In this document: positions 47,270-60,049 of the stretch, piece by piece
How the letters are laid out: every line of letters begins with the position of its first letter
Position numbering within the stretch: the stretch's first letter is position 1
NCBI GenBank assembly: GCA_027257055.1
Contig: JAPVLO010000384.1
Coordinates: 248,001 to 312,000 of the forward strand
Origin: Cephalopachus bancanus
Lineage: Eukaryota; Chordata; Mammalia; Primates; Tarsiidae
Direction: 5' to 3'
DNA: 64,000 bases
Notes under the pieces: generated by a model
What the model was told of the DNA's origin: nothing
What the model saw: the letters and a program-made list of their open reading frames with translations, nothing else
The model's database searches: none
Translations under genes and position numbers: made by a program

Positions 47270-47795
47270 ATCAGCAATGTGGAGTCATGCTGAAGGTCTG
47301 TGTCTTTGCTGCAACATGATGAGAATGACACGACCTCTGTGAAACTTGCCAAAACTCTCCATCCCAGGCCAATAGTGAGACATCAGACAGATCTTAACTG
47401 AGACACATTGTGCAACAATCCTAACCAGTCATCCTTTAAACTGTCTCCATCCTTGGAAACAAGAAAGTTTGAAAAACTGTCACAGCCAAGAGAAGCCTGA
47501 GGGTGCAGGACAACTATGTGTCATGCAGCATCCTGGAAGAGATGCTGAAACAGAAACAGGACGGTGAGGAGAAAATGAGGACATCTGAATAAAGCTATGA
47601 ATCCCATCAACAATGTATTGGCACTGGTTCATGAACTGTGACAAATAAATGCACCCACACTAACACAGAATGTCAATGATGGAGCATATGAGGAATGATG
47701 GAGAATACAGGGGAACTCTCTGAATTATCTTTGCAATAATCCTGTGAATTTTAAATGGTTGTAAAATAAAAAGTTTATTTATCAGAAAATTCCAA
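47270..47795 (+). mobile_element. Ancient LINE-1-like 3' end
   Basis: AAACTGTCACAGCCAAGAG, GGGGAACTCTCTGAATTATC, TTTGCAATAATCCTGTGAA and AAAATAAAAAGTTTATTT follow a common old mammalian repeat end that I place, without certainty, in L1M. Confidence 0.45.
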
Positions 47796-48503
47796 CCTCA
47801 AACCCTGCAGGAACAAGTTGGACGTCACGATGTGCGGAAGAATACCCCCCGGGTGGAAGAGGCTTGAGATGGAAGGAGGAAAAGGGGAAAGCCCGTGGAA
47901 GAAGAGACTGGTGCAGTGTTCAGTGCTGTGGGATTCTATCTTTCCACAGTCTTTTTTTCAAAATTGGGCCTTTTGACATTACTCATTTACAGTAACAAGA
48001 GCACAGATAATTGGGAGAAGGATTCCTTGGAGTCATGCCATGACCAAGGCTTTACAGATTCTCTGTCAACCGACAGGTATGTTACAAACAACCGTTTGAA
48101 CTCAAAGGCTGGAACTCAAAGAGCTGTGAAGACAGCTCTAATATCCTGGGGTTGTACTACAAAATTTGCCAAAACCCTTAAATATAGTAGTTTAGCTCAT
48201 GGGCTTATTAAAAAACTCACATTATAAACAGCCCTTTCCCTGAACAGCTAAGCAAGAAGATTTTCATTATTCGTTTTAGATAAAATGTAGGGATTTTGTT
48301 ATCTGAAAGTAAGTTTCCTTTATGAGTCCAGCCATGCTTAAAAAACTAAGGAAAGGGTTGTTTAAAAAAAAATTAGGTCTATAAGAAACAAATAACCACA
48401 GTGTGATGTTTCCTTTCAGATGGTGAATATTCAGTTCTTCCAATGAAGCTTGAAATCGACATTCTTGCTCCTTTTTTTGAAATAAACTCATAGTCAAATG
48501 GAC

Positions 48504-48505
<2 letters not shown>
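47796..48505. other. Unique sequence
   Basis: No exon or repeat recognised. Confidence 0.5.

Positions 48506-48559
<54 letters not shown>
48506..48559. repeat. (GT)27 microsatellite
   Basis: Uninterrupted GT run of 54 bp. Confidence 0.97.
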
Positions 48560-48561
<2 letters not shown>

Positions 48562-49135
48562 TGTCCCAACTTTGAGCAATATAAACCAGAAAAGTGGTTG
48601 GGGCACACTGACACCCTGTTTTCCGGTTCAGTGATCAGTACTCAGTTTCAGAGCGTCTTCTGTGTTTCCGTGGTGAACAGATAATGGGTGTGTCTCTGTA
48701 AGGGAAGCCAGAGCACTTCTGGAGCAGCCCTACTATATTTTATCACAGTTTACTTGTGGGTAGAATGGACTGACATAAGCCCAAAGGAAGAAAGAAAGAT
48801 GATGAATAGTTTCAGATTTAACTCCTGACCTGTTATACATCACAACACATCACACGGGCTTCCCAAATGGAACTGTGAGTCCCTACAACTCCGTACCATA
48901 TGTGAATTCCTTTTATCTGAACTATTATCTCTGTAAGATCTGAAGGCTCTTTGATATGATACATAAACCACTGATTTGACAACTACAATCTAAACCATGA
49001 GTTCACAGAAATTCCAGACCATAGTTCCCAAAGCACAGTAAGTGAGGTAATGTTTTAAACTTAATCATACATGGTATTTATACCTGATGTATCATGTAGT
49101 TATGCTAATGTCTCTGGATCTTCTCTTTTACAATA
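48560..49135. other. Unique sequence
   Basis: Nothing recognised. Confidence 0.5.
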
Positions 49136-49148
49136 TTAGGATATTCCC

Positions 49149-49466
49149 TTTTTTTTTGAGTCGGAGTCTCACTCTGTCACCCAGGCTGGAGGGCAGTGGC
49201 ATGCTCCCGGCCACCGCAGCCTCGACCTGGTGGGCTCTGGCGATCCTTCCACCTCAGTCTTCCAAGTAGCTGAACTACAGACACGCACCACCATGCCCAG
49301 CTAATTTCTTGATTTATTGTAGAGACGAGGTCTCACCAAGCTGCCAGGGCTGGTCTCAAACCAGGCAATTTTCTCATCTCAGCCTCCCACCCATGGGCTC
49401 AGGCAATCCTCTCACCTCGGCCTCTCAAAGAGCTGGGATTATAGGTGTAAGCCACCGTGCCCGGCC
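49149..49466 (-). mobile_element. Alu SINE with internal duplication
   Basis: Duplication TAGGATATTCCC at 49137-49148 and 49467-49478 flanks it. About 30 bases of the left arm (AGGCAATYYTCTCAYCTCRGCC) occur twice. Confidence 0.94.
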
Positions 49467-49612
49467 TAGGATATTCCCGAGAAAGGACAAACGTAGTAAC
49501 TCTCTATATGTTACCTGCATTTACTCAATCATAGTTCTATTTGCAAACCTATAGAAAGTCCTCTTAGTAGCAATTTTTCTTTATGTTTCGTCCTTCCTAA
49601 AAATTTCAATCT

Positions 49613-49903
49613 CACCGGGCTCGGTGGCTCAGCCTGTAATCCCACACCTTTGGGAGGTTGAGGTGAGTGGATTGCCTGAGCCCGCGGGTTCGAGACCCGC
49701 CTGGGCAGCGAGACCTCATCTCTACAATAAATCAAAAAATCAGCCGGGTGTGGTTGCGCATGCCTGTAATTCCGGCTACTAGGAAGGCTGAGGCGGAAGG
49801 ATCGCCGGAGCCCAGCAGGTCGAGGCTGCGGTGGCTGGGAGCGGCCACTGCACTCCAGTCTGGGCGACTGAGTGAGACTCCAACTCAAAAAAAAAAAAAA
49901 AAA
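49613..49903 (+). mobile_element. Alu SINE, class B, near consensus
   Basis: AAAAATTTCAATCT (49599-49612) and AAAAATTTCAGTCT (49904-49917) flank it; long A tail. Confidence 0.95.
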
Positions 49904-49969
49904 AAAAATTTCAGTCTGAAATTAATGTTTTAAAATACATTTTAGTACAGTATTATTTAAATGGCTTTT

Positions 49970-50057
49970 GGACAACCCCTTCGGGCCCCCACTGTGGGAG
50001 ATTTTCTGTCCTCTCAATAAATCCTGCTTTCTACAGAAAATAAACAAATAACACAAA
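49970..50057 (+). mobile_element. TINE-like retroposon, second copy
   Basis: Starts GGACAACCCCTTCGGGCCCC, continues GATTTTCTGTCCTCTCAATAAA and TCCTGCTTTCT, then an A-rich tail (ACAGAAAATAAACAAATAAC). Flanked by TAAATGGCTTTT (49958-49969) and TAAATGGTTTTT (50058-50069). It begins at nearly the same internal position as the copy at 46453. Confidence 0.82.
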
Positions 50058-50069
50058 TAAATGGTTTTT

Positions 50070-50615
50070 ACCCACATACTCCACATATTTTAGATTTTCT
50101 CATGATTGTGTATCATGAATCAGGCTGGAAGCTTGAGTTCCCTCTCCCTTCCACGTTAATTCACTTTGGTTTATGAGAAATCGCTTGTGGCGGACCCCAG
50201 ATGTTAATTCTGTCTTAGCAAATACTTTTCCTTGGTGACGCTGAAATTTTACATTAATTGCTTTTCCTCTGGCATGAACACACAGATTTTAGTCCTTTCT
50301 TGGGCAGCCAAATAAGGCCTTCATCCGTCTTCGCAACAAAGTCAGCAATCAGCAGCTATCTAGCTCAGGAATGCAGAAATCCTCAGCAGTAACTAACAGG
50401 TCAAGAATGTTTTAGGAGGGAATTAGCATCCATGAGGAAGAAAGGCATACTTTCTCAACAGCATCACTAAGTCTGCTGGCGATCATGTCCTCTTTAAACG
50501 GCTTTATTCTATCTCGAGTGGAGAAAACATCCAGACAAAAATGAACTTCATACATCACGTTTAGTGGCATTCATACTCTCCTTTTAAACGGTGCTCACTT
50601 ATTATTTCTTATGTG
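50070..50615. other. Unique sequence
   Basis: Nothing recognised. Confidence 0.5.
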
Positions 50616-51330
50616 CGCCACGATATCGGAAGCATTTGACATGCAGCATCTCATGCAATATTTCCATCAACCCCGTGAAGTATGGGCTAGTATTGTCAGG
50701 TTTACAGATGAAGCCACTGAAGTTTAAAGAGATCAAATACCTTTTCCTGGATCACACAGCTCCTCCCAGTGAAGGGAAGGACTGTGATTGAACCCAGGTC
50801 TGATTCTTTTTTTTTTAGCTTGCAAATTTTTTATTTTAAAATTGTGGGTACAATTCAGGGTTAGGTATACAAATATTCATTGTACAGGTACCCTTGTTGA
50901 TGAGGTGTGCCCCCCCCTTCCCCAGGCAGATTGCCACGACTACCAATCTCACCTCCCTGTCCCCCTAACCCCTGCAGTTTCCTGCTATTGTCAATCCTTT
51001 CCTTATAGTATTATAGTGCATTTATGAGCGAGAACATGTGATACTCAGTTCTTAGTTTCTGTGAAAGATCACTCAGTATGATAGACTCTAAGTCCATCCA
51101 GGTTACTGGGAAGTTCAGATTTTGTTCTTCTTTATAACTGCGTAATATTCCATCGTGTATTTATACCACTTTTTAAAATCCAGTCGTCTTTTGACAGACA
51201 GACATGGTTGGTTCCATGTTCTTGCTATTGTGAACCATGCTGTGATAAACATACGTGTGCAGGTGTCTTTTTTATAGAGTGATTTCAGGTCTGATTCTAA
51301 AGACTCCCCCATGCAGTCTTCTTCTCAGTT
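50616..51330 (+). mobile_element. MIR remnant split by an L1
   Basis: TTTACAGATGAAGCCACTGAAG, CCTGGATCACACAGCTCC and GATTGAACCCAGGTCTGATTC follow MIR. The L1 at 50808-51285 interrupts it. Confidence 0.7.
50808..51285 (-). mobile_element. L1 3' end, 5'-truncated
   Basis: 478 bp of ORF2 end and 3' UTR in reverse. Perfect 13-bp duplication CAGGTCTGATTCT at 50795-50807 and 51286-51298. Confidence 0.96.
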
Positions 51331-51978
51331 CTTACACACATGCAGATTGAGAGAGGATGCCTCACAAGTCAGAGGGTCAGGGAAAAGTTAGCAAATGCTC
51401 TCTGGGGTAACGTTTTTTCACTTCATGCTGCAGAATTTGAGAAAACCATGCATATGTCTTCCTTCACAGCCCCTCTTGCAAAACTCACATTTCAATATAA
51501 ACCGGTTACTAAGCAGTAAGACGTCTTCTGAAATCAGTAACCTGCTGCATCACTTGTGACATGGCGAATCGCTCAAAAACCTTCCTGACAAACACCCTGA
51601 TCTGTGAGGAAGGGTGCAGACTGTGAAAACAGGATGCAAAGTCCGAACAGGAACGTTACAGACTGTTCAAAGCCCTGGGCTGAACAATAATAAACACTTC
51701 ACCCAAGGTGGCCCAATCCTGTCTACTGTGCGTTCAGGTGTAACAGCCTGGTTAACAGGAAAGACTTTTTTGTAGCTGACTACATGGCTACAGGTTTAAG
51801 CATGTAGATAACAGACTTCCTGCAAGAAGCCAAGAATGCCTTTGCTTCATCTTGGTGTGCACCCCTTAAGGAACTTTTTCCCTGAGAAAAAGATAAATAA
51901 ACTGGGGGTGCAAATTGAGTTTTATGACCTTGCTTTAAAATCAGTGTTTTCTGGGGCACAGACTCTTGTCTTTAATAA
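51331..51978. other. Unique sequence
   Basis: Nothing recognised. Confidence 0.5.
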
Positions 51979-51990
51979 GCAAATTACCTT

Positions 51991-52284
51991 GGTTGGGCAT
52001 GGTGGCTCATGCCTATAATCCCAGCACTTTGGGAGGCATAGGCCAGAGGATTGCCTGAGCCCATGGGTTCCAGACCAGCCTGGGCAACTTGGTGAGTCCT
52101 CCTCTCTACAATACATCAAAAAATCAGCTGGACATGGTGGTGCGTGCCTGTAGTTGCAGGAGGCTGAGGCAGAAGGATCGCTGGAGCCCAGCAGGTTGAG
52201 GCTGCAGTGGCCATGAGAATGACACTGCACTCCAGCCTGGGCAACAGAGTGAGACTCCAACTCAAAAAAAAAAAAAAACAACCC
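51991..52284 (+). mobile_element. Alu SINE, class A
   Basis: GCAAATTACCTT (51979) and GTAAATTGCCTT (52285) flank it. Confidence 0.94.
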
Positions 52285-52563
52285 TGTAAATTGCCTTAAC
52301 ATGGTTCATGAAAAACATACTTATGTTCCCTTCATAGTAGTCAGTCAGCAATCACTTGCACGGAATTTGCTGACTACAGTGTGAAGAAAAGAATCCACAT
52401 GTTACTCCAAGCCTCCCTCTTCTATCTGTGGCCTGCCCCCTTTGTATTCCTCCCGTCCCCTGTGTATTGGGCAATACCACAGGATAATGTCACACAAACA
52501 ATATCACAGGAATCAGAAAATGTAAAGACCTGGAGTCTTTTATGCTACGTTAACAAGTATTTC

Positions 52564-52845
52564 ATACCTATAATCCCAGCACTTTGGGAGGCTGAGGTGA
52601 GTGAATTGCTGAGCCCACGGGTTCGAGACCAGTCTGGGCAACTTGGTGAGACCTCCTCTCTACAATAAATAAAAAAATTAGCCGGGCATGGTGGCGTGTG
52701 CCTGTAGTTCCAGCTACTTGGAAGGCTGAGGCAGAAGGATCGTCTGAGCCCAGCGGGTCGGGGCTGCGGTGGCCGGGAGCGTGCCACTGCCCTCCAGCCT
52801 GGGCGACAGAGTGAGACTCCAACTCAAAAACAAAACAAAACAAAA
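52564..52845 (+). mobile_element. Alu SINE, class A, 5'-truncated
   Basis: Perfect 12-bp duplication AACAAGTATTTC at 52552-52563 and 52846-52857; (CAAAA)n tail. Confidence 0.95.
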
Positions 52846-52857
52846 AACAAGTATTTC

Positions 52858-53575
52858 TAGATCACGTGAACAAGTAAAAAGAAGAGGAAGACGTCTCCAG
52901 CGATTCTGCTTCCACTGTTCACCTTGACCTTGAACGTCCCTCAGCCTCCCACTTTTGCTTTGCCCCTTTCAGGTTTGTCTTGTCCTGTTGTGATTCAACA
53001 TGGGTCAAAATACTCCCCACCCCACTAATAGCAAAACTTTTTTCCTGCACAAATTAGGTTTTGGCTTCTTTCCATGCTTCTCAGTATCCAGTCTCTATCT
53101 GTTCTTGGCTTTATTTTATCTACTTATATTTTCAAGAACCTACCTAGTACATAGGATGAGATGCCACAATAATTTTATGTATTTCATTGCTATTGTTAAG
53201 TTGCTTTATAGGATTATAAGGAAAAAATTATAACCCATAATAAAAAGGAAAGCATGTAAGGCAAACCTGTTTTTTAGAGCCTGGCCTGGCAAAAGGCCTG
53301 GGGCAAGTGGGCTTCGAGAACAATACCACAGAACTTCTTTTAGACATAAACGACAAGACCCAAAGCACCCAAAACTGAGGGCAAAAGAACACACCTCCTC
53401 TAGTTTTATGGCATCGGTAATTTTAAGATGTAAAAGACCAATTAAATCAACCAGTTTCTTCTCAATCAATGACAGATGACTTCCTGTGCGTGTATCTTAT
53501 TTATTAGGTTAAATCTGCTTTTAAATATCCAACTCATGCAACGTTCAAACATTTCTCATTAGGTTATCATTTAGT
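52858..53575. other. Unique sequence
   Basis: Nothing recognised. Confidence 0.5.
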
Positions 53576-53579
53576 CTAT

Positions 53580-53778
53580 GTTTTTTTGGAGTCAGAGTCT
53601 CTCTCTGCTGTCCAGGCTGGAGTGCAGTCGTACGCTCATGGCCACTGCAGCCTCAACCTGCAGGGCTCAGGTGATCCTTCTGCTTCAGCCTTCTATATAG
53701 CCGGAACTGCAGGCGTGTGCTACCATGCCTGTCTTATATTTTTTGATTTATTGTAGAGACGAGGTCTCACCAATAAAA
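53580..53778 (-). mobile_element. Alu SINE, truncated
   Basis: Reverse right arm and linker ending at GACGAGGTCTCACCAA. It is joined within a few bases to a forward Alu right arm. Confidence 0.88.
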
Positions 53779-53790
53779 AAAATTTTTTTT

Positions 53791-53925
53791 AATTAGCTTG
53801 GTGTGGTGGGAAATGCCTGTAGTCCCAGCTACTCGAGAGGCTGAAGTGGAAGGATCGTCTGAACCCAGGTGATCGAGGCTGCAGTGAGCCTGGACAACAG
53901 AGTGAGACCCCAACTCAAAATGTAA
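53791..53925 (+). mobile_element. Alu right arm, J-like
   Basis: TTAGCTTGGTGTGGTGGG to CAGAGTGAGACCCCAACTC. Only the right arm is present, in the opposite orientation to the preceding Alu. Confidence 0.85.
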
Positions 53926-54390
53926 AGGACAAGGAAAATATTAAAACTGTAGCAAAATAGAAACATATTATTCTACTCCAATTTAAAACCATGGTGAAAT
54001 ATTTTATAAGTTCTGTTTAATATCCTTTAAGAATGATATCAGCAGGCCTAGAAAAGTTTCCAGAAAAAAGACAAAAGAATAAACAAGATCAGGGAACTGC
54101 CAAGAAATAAATTTTTTTTTAATTAACATGCCTGAGTCAGAAATAATATACAATTTGAGTTTTAAACTTAAAGTGGCAATACTGAGTAACCTCCCTTACC
54201 AATGTTCTGATTAAAATCCCAAAACTAATTGATTCTTATCATGCCTTCTGCAGCTGTTCCTTACAGGACAGTCTACCAGCCACAATCTCGTGTTCAAGAT
54301 TCTCCATTTCCAGAAAAACTGTCTTTCCAGTCTTATCTTTCAGTATCTCCCATACATTGACCAGTTTGTTAGTCACTGATGAAAAACAAT
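53926..54390. other. AT-rich unique sequence
   Basis: Nothing recognised. Confidence 0.5.
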
Positions 54391-54394
54391 GTCT

Positions 54395-56084
<1,690 letters not shown>

Positions 56085-56266
56085 TATTTCTATTTTATCT
56101 CTAAATAATGAGCACGCTAGCCCCTCCTCCCACTTTACAGCTGAGGAAACTGAGCCTCAGACCCACAAGGACTCGACTCTCCTTAGGAGTGTCTCCTAAA
56201 GACACGCCAAGACTTAAGGAGTGTCGCCTTGTGGCCTGGGTATTGTACGTCACCTCTTTCTACTCA
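56085..56266 (+). repeat. Duplicated block A, copy 1
   Basis: Clearly similar (roughly 80-85% by eye) and in the same orientation as 57734-57921. Shared landmarks are CACTTTACARCTGAGGAAAC, TTAGGAGTRTCTCCTAAA and GTCACCTCTTTCT. Confidence 0.88.
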
Positions 56267-56428
56267 TTTCTGGAACAGGGTTTGTTTTTTTTTTATTTTT
56301 AACTCCTTCACAGAAATAAGGCTATTGTCAATCATATAAAAGAGAAAAGCATTTAGCTATCTAGTCTTATACTGTTACACACAGTGCTAATAACAATTTT
56401 TTTTTTCATTTTTAGCATGTGATTCATT

Positions 56429-56584
56429 CATGAACCTCAAATATGTTGTTAAATATGTTTATATTTCGAATACTTCATTACTGAGATCCTGATGTCACTT
56501 CTCCACTAGATATAGTATATAACACATACTCATTGGTTGCATACAAAGAGTAAGGCCCTCAAATTTAAGCAACTATGATAATTC
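56429..56584 (+). repeat. Duplicated block B, copy 1
   Basis: Matches the reverse complement of 57933-58087. Shared landmarks are CCACTAGATATAGTATATAA, CACATACTCATTGGTT and GGCCCTCAAATTTAAGCAA. Confidence 0.9.
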
Positions 56585-56821
56585 TATAGTTTTGTGCTAA
56601 ATTTTACCTATACTTTCCTATGACCACTATAATTTTTTCAGACATTTTACTAGTACTGTGTGGCCTGAAGAAAAGGGAATGTCACCATCCAGTTTAATTA
56701 AAGCTGCTGAACACTGGAGACATGACCAGGCTCCTGGCTAGCCAGGACTAGAATCCATTCCTGATCCATTTCGTCACTTCTAAAAAGGCCCAGGCCCAGA
56801 ACTGAATAAGAATTAGTCATT

Positions 56822-57661
56822 CAAAGGCCTAACATCTAGGATCTATAAGGAACTCAAACATGCCAAAAAGAAAAAAACAAACAGCCCCATTACAAAGAGG
56901 GCAAAAGACACTTCTCAAAAGAAGACATCCGAGCAGCCAACAGAAACATGAAGAAATGTTCAACCTCACTAGTCATCAAGGAAATGCAAATTAAAACCAC
57001 ACTGAGATACTACCTAACTCCGTTCAGGATGGCCATCATCAATAACACAAAAAAACAACAGATACTGGAGAAGATGCAGGGAAAAGGGAACACTTCTACA
57101 CTGTTGGTGAGAGTGTAAACCAGTACAGCCTCTGTGGAAAACAATGTGGTGTTTCCTAAAAGATCTAAAAGTCGACCTCCCATATGACTCTGCATTCTCC
57201 CTACTGGGAATATACCCAGAGGAACTCAAATCACTCTATGAAAAAGATACCTGTATGTGCATGTTTATTGCAGCATTATTCACAACAGCAAAAACATGGA
57301 ACCAACTGTACTGCTCATCGAAAGTGGACTGGATAAAAAAAAGTGGTACATATACACAATGAAATAATTACGTAGCCATAACAAAGGACAAAATTATGAA
57401 CTTTGCAGCAACTTGGATGGACTTAGAGTCTATAATACTGAGTGATCGATCACAGAAATAAAGAACTGAGTATCACATGTTCTCATAAGTGGACCTTGAA
57501 CAACTATCGGAATACTATAAGAAAGGGATTTTGGCGGTTGAGGGAAACAGCCAGGGGAGGGCGGGCCCACCTCATCAACAAGGATACCTGTATAATAAAC
57601 ATTTGTATACCTAACCCCTGAATTGTACTCCACATCTTTAAAATTAAAAAAAAAAAAAAAA
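56822..57661 (+). mobile_element. L1, 5'-truncated, with 3' UTR
   Basis: 840 bp of ORF2 end and 3' UTR with broken frames. AAGAATTAGTCATT (56808-56821) and AAGAATCAGTCATT (57662-57675) flank it. Confidence 0.95.
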
Positions 57662-57733
57662 AAGAATCAGTCATTTCCCTGCCACTAACAAAACAGGCTA
57701 TCTGTAGCTAGAAAGACAAGTATTTGAGGTTCA

Positions 57734-57921
57734 TGTCTATTTCATCTCCCTATATAACAAGCACTCTAGCGCCGCCTCTCCTTCCACTTTACAACTGAGG
57801 AAACTGAGGCTCAGAGCCATTAGGACTCAACTCCCCTTAGGAGTATCTCCTAAATACATACCAGGACTTAAGGACTGTCACCTTGTGACCTGGTTGTTGT
57901 GCGTCACCTCTTTCTCTTCAA
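57734..57921 (+). repeat. Duplicated block A, copy 2
   Basis: Direct partner of 56085-56266. Confidence 0.88.
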
Positions 57922-57932
57922 TAATGATCATT

Positions 57933-58087
57933 AGTTATCATAATTGCTTAAATTTGAGGGCCTAACTCTTTGCATGTAACCAATGAGTATGTGTTATATA
58001 CTATATCTAGTGGAAAAGTAACATCAGAATTGCAATAATAAGACATTCTAAATATAAACATATTTAGCAATGTATTTGAGTTTCATG
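57933..58087 (-). repeat. Duplicated block B, copy 2 (inverted)
   Basis: Inverted partner of 56429-56584. The end TATTTGAGTTTCATGTCT at 58074 is echoed just before block A copy 2 at 57721 (TATTTGAGGTTCATGTCT). Confidence 0.9.
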
Positions 58088-58158
58088 TCTTTTTTATCTA
58101 CTGCTATGTCTCAGCAGTTTGGGTATGCTGAATTATCCTGAATGTTGCCTTTGTTTTC

Positions 58159-58433
58159 TTTCTTTCTTTCTTTTTTTTTTTGAGTTGGAGTCTCACTCTG
58201 TTGCCCAGGCTGGAGTACAGTGGCACACCCACGACCACCGCTACCTCGATCTGCTAGACTCTGGTGATCCTTCTGCCTCAGCCTTCCAAGTAGCTGGAAC
58301 TACTTGGAAGGCATGCGCCACCATGCCTGGCTAATTTTTTAATTTATTGTAGAGAGGAGGTCTCGAACCCACAGGTTCTCACGTCGGCCTCCCAAAGAGC
58401 TGGGATGACAGGTTGAGCCACCGAGCCCGGCCA
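58159..58433 (-). mobile_element. Alu SINE with a new perfect hairpin
   Basis: Perfect 11-bp duplication CCTTTGTTTTC at 58148-58158 and 58434-58444. Part of the left arm is deleted. The right arm contains a 13-bp perfect inverted repeat at 58281-58312. Confidence 0.95.
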
Positions 58434-58444
58434 CCTTTGTTTTC

Positions 58445-59500
58445 AATAGCAACGATGGTTGACATTTCTAACATACATAGATCAATGGGCAAGGCATCTG
58501 ACATGCATGGTACCACCTCCTGACGAACTGACAGCAGACCAGGAAAGCAGGCACTGTCTCCTTCTCTGACGAAGATTAGAAAGTGAGTCTTTGAGAGTTC
58601 TCATCGTTTTCCCAATGATGTGGCCAGTAGTACCTGGGAAAGCCTGCACTAGAACCCAGGCCTGTGTGGATTCTCCACGAGCAGGAAAGTCTGAGTGGAA
58701 GAAGCTCTTACCACCAAATCAGGGCTGCTGAATACAAATGTGCTCACAGACACCCTGTGCAGTCAGTTACAGAGCACAGCATCCCCTAAGCAGTCTCAAC
58801 CATGGCCAAGATGGAACCCTACTGTCCCAGTGGACTGTCTTGCCCTCCAATTTCAACTCATGCACACCTTCCTCTCTGAGGCCGCACTTTTCTCCCTCAC
58901 CTGCCTTTCTGCTCCTCAAGAATTGAGGTTTGCAAAGGAGCCGACAGATAACTCTGCTCTCACACCCTTTCGATTTTCTGGATCGAAAAAGTCATGAAGA
59001 CTCCAGAAAAAGAACCATTTTCTGCCAACTGGATGTGAATTGAACTGATTTTTTTTCAATGAGCCAAATTAAGACAATTTCTAGTCTGTGGATTCGCTAA
59101 TGAGTCTATTAAGCCAACTGTGCAATATTTCCTGATGGAAAAATGTCCTTCTGCAGCAGATATTCTGAAATAATTTTACTGAATTTTAAGAAATGCAAGG
59201 CAAAATGATGGCCCATATTGACAAGGTGAGTTATCCTCCATGGGGAGGGAGGCGTGCAGCGGTTGGTGACATCACTGCTTCCTGTCACCAACCACTGGGA
59301 GGAGAATGAACTCAGCGCAGATGGCCCGTCTATGCTGATGATGGCTTTGGGTGTGCTCACTGCCTGTGCACACCACAACTGCAATCGTGTGTCCTCTAAA
59401 TTCTTTCAAGTCCCTAGAGCATTTCTTGACATAAAAGAACAACATGACAACAGTTGTATGTATGAGTCGAGTTGTGTCTTTTTTGACTGCCTCCTGACTT
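58445..59500. other. Unique sequence, 1 kb
   Basis: No exon or repeat recognised. Confidence 0.5.
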
Positions 59501-59511
59501 CTGTATTTTCT

Positions 59512-59793
59512 TTTTCTTTTTTTTTTTTAGTTGGAGTCTCACTCTGTCACCCAGACTGGAGTGCAGTGGCGGCTCCCGGCCACCGCAGCCTCGACCTGCT
59601 GGGCTCTGGCGATCCTTCCGGAGTAGCCGGAATTACAGGCATGTTTTACCACGCCCGGCTGATTTTTTTATTTTATTGTAGAGATGAGGTCTCGCCTGCC
59701 CAGGAGGGTCTCGAACCTGCAGGCTCAGGAAATCCACTCACCTCAGCCTCCCAAAGGCGTGGGATTACAGGCTGAGCCACCGAACCCAGCTAG
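59512..59793 (-). mobile_element. Alu SINE, class B (first of a tandem pair)
   Basis: Reverse class B dimer with a short deletion in the right arm (GATCCTTCCGGAGTAGCC). Its A-tail borders CTGTATTTTCT (59501-59511). Confidence 0.93.
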
Positions 59794-60049
59794 TTTTTTT
59801 GTTTTTTGGGTTTTTTTTGAGTCAGAGTCTTATTCCAGCCACCACAGCCTCGCCCTGCTGGGCTCCGGGGATCCTTCCGCCTCAGCCTTTCGAGTAGCCG
59901 GAATTACAGGCATGCGCTACCATGCCCAGCTGATTTTTTGATTTATTGTAGAGATGAGGTCTTGCCAAGTTGCCTGGGCGGGTCTCGAACCCACGGGCTC
60001 AGGCAATCTACTCACCTCAGCCTCCCAAGGTGTGGGATTACAGGCTGAG
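59794..60049 (-). mobile_element. Alu SINE, class B (second of a tandem pair)
   Basis: Same orientation, directly abutting the first through an A-rich stretch. Its 5' end borders CTGTATTTTCT at 60050-60060. It lacks about 30 bases of the right arm and the first bases of the left arm. Confidence 0.93.

Noticed and set aside
59254..59775. 173-codon plus-strand frame
   Set aside because: The second half is antisense Alu and the first half has no recognisable protein similarity or splice sites.
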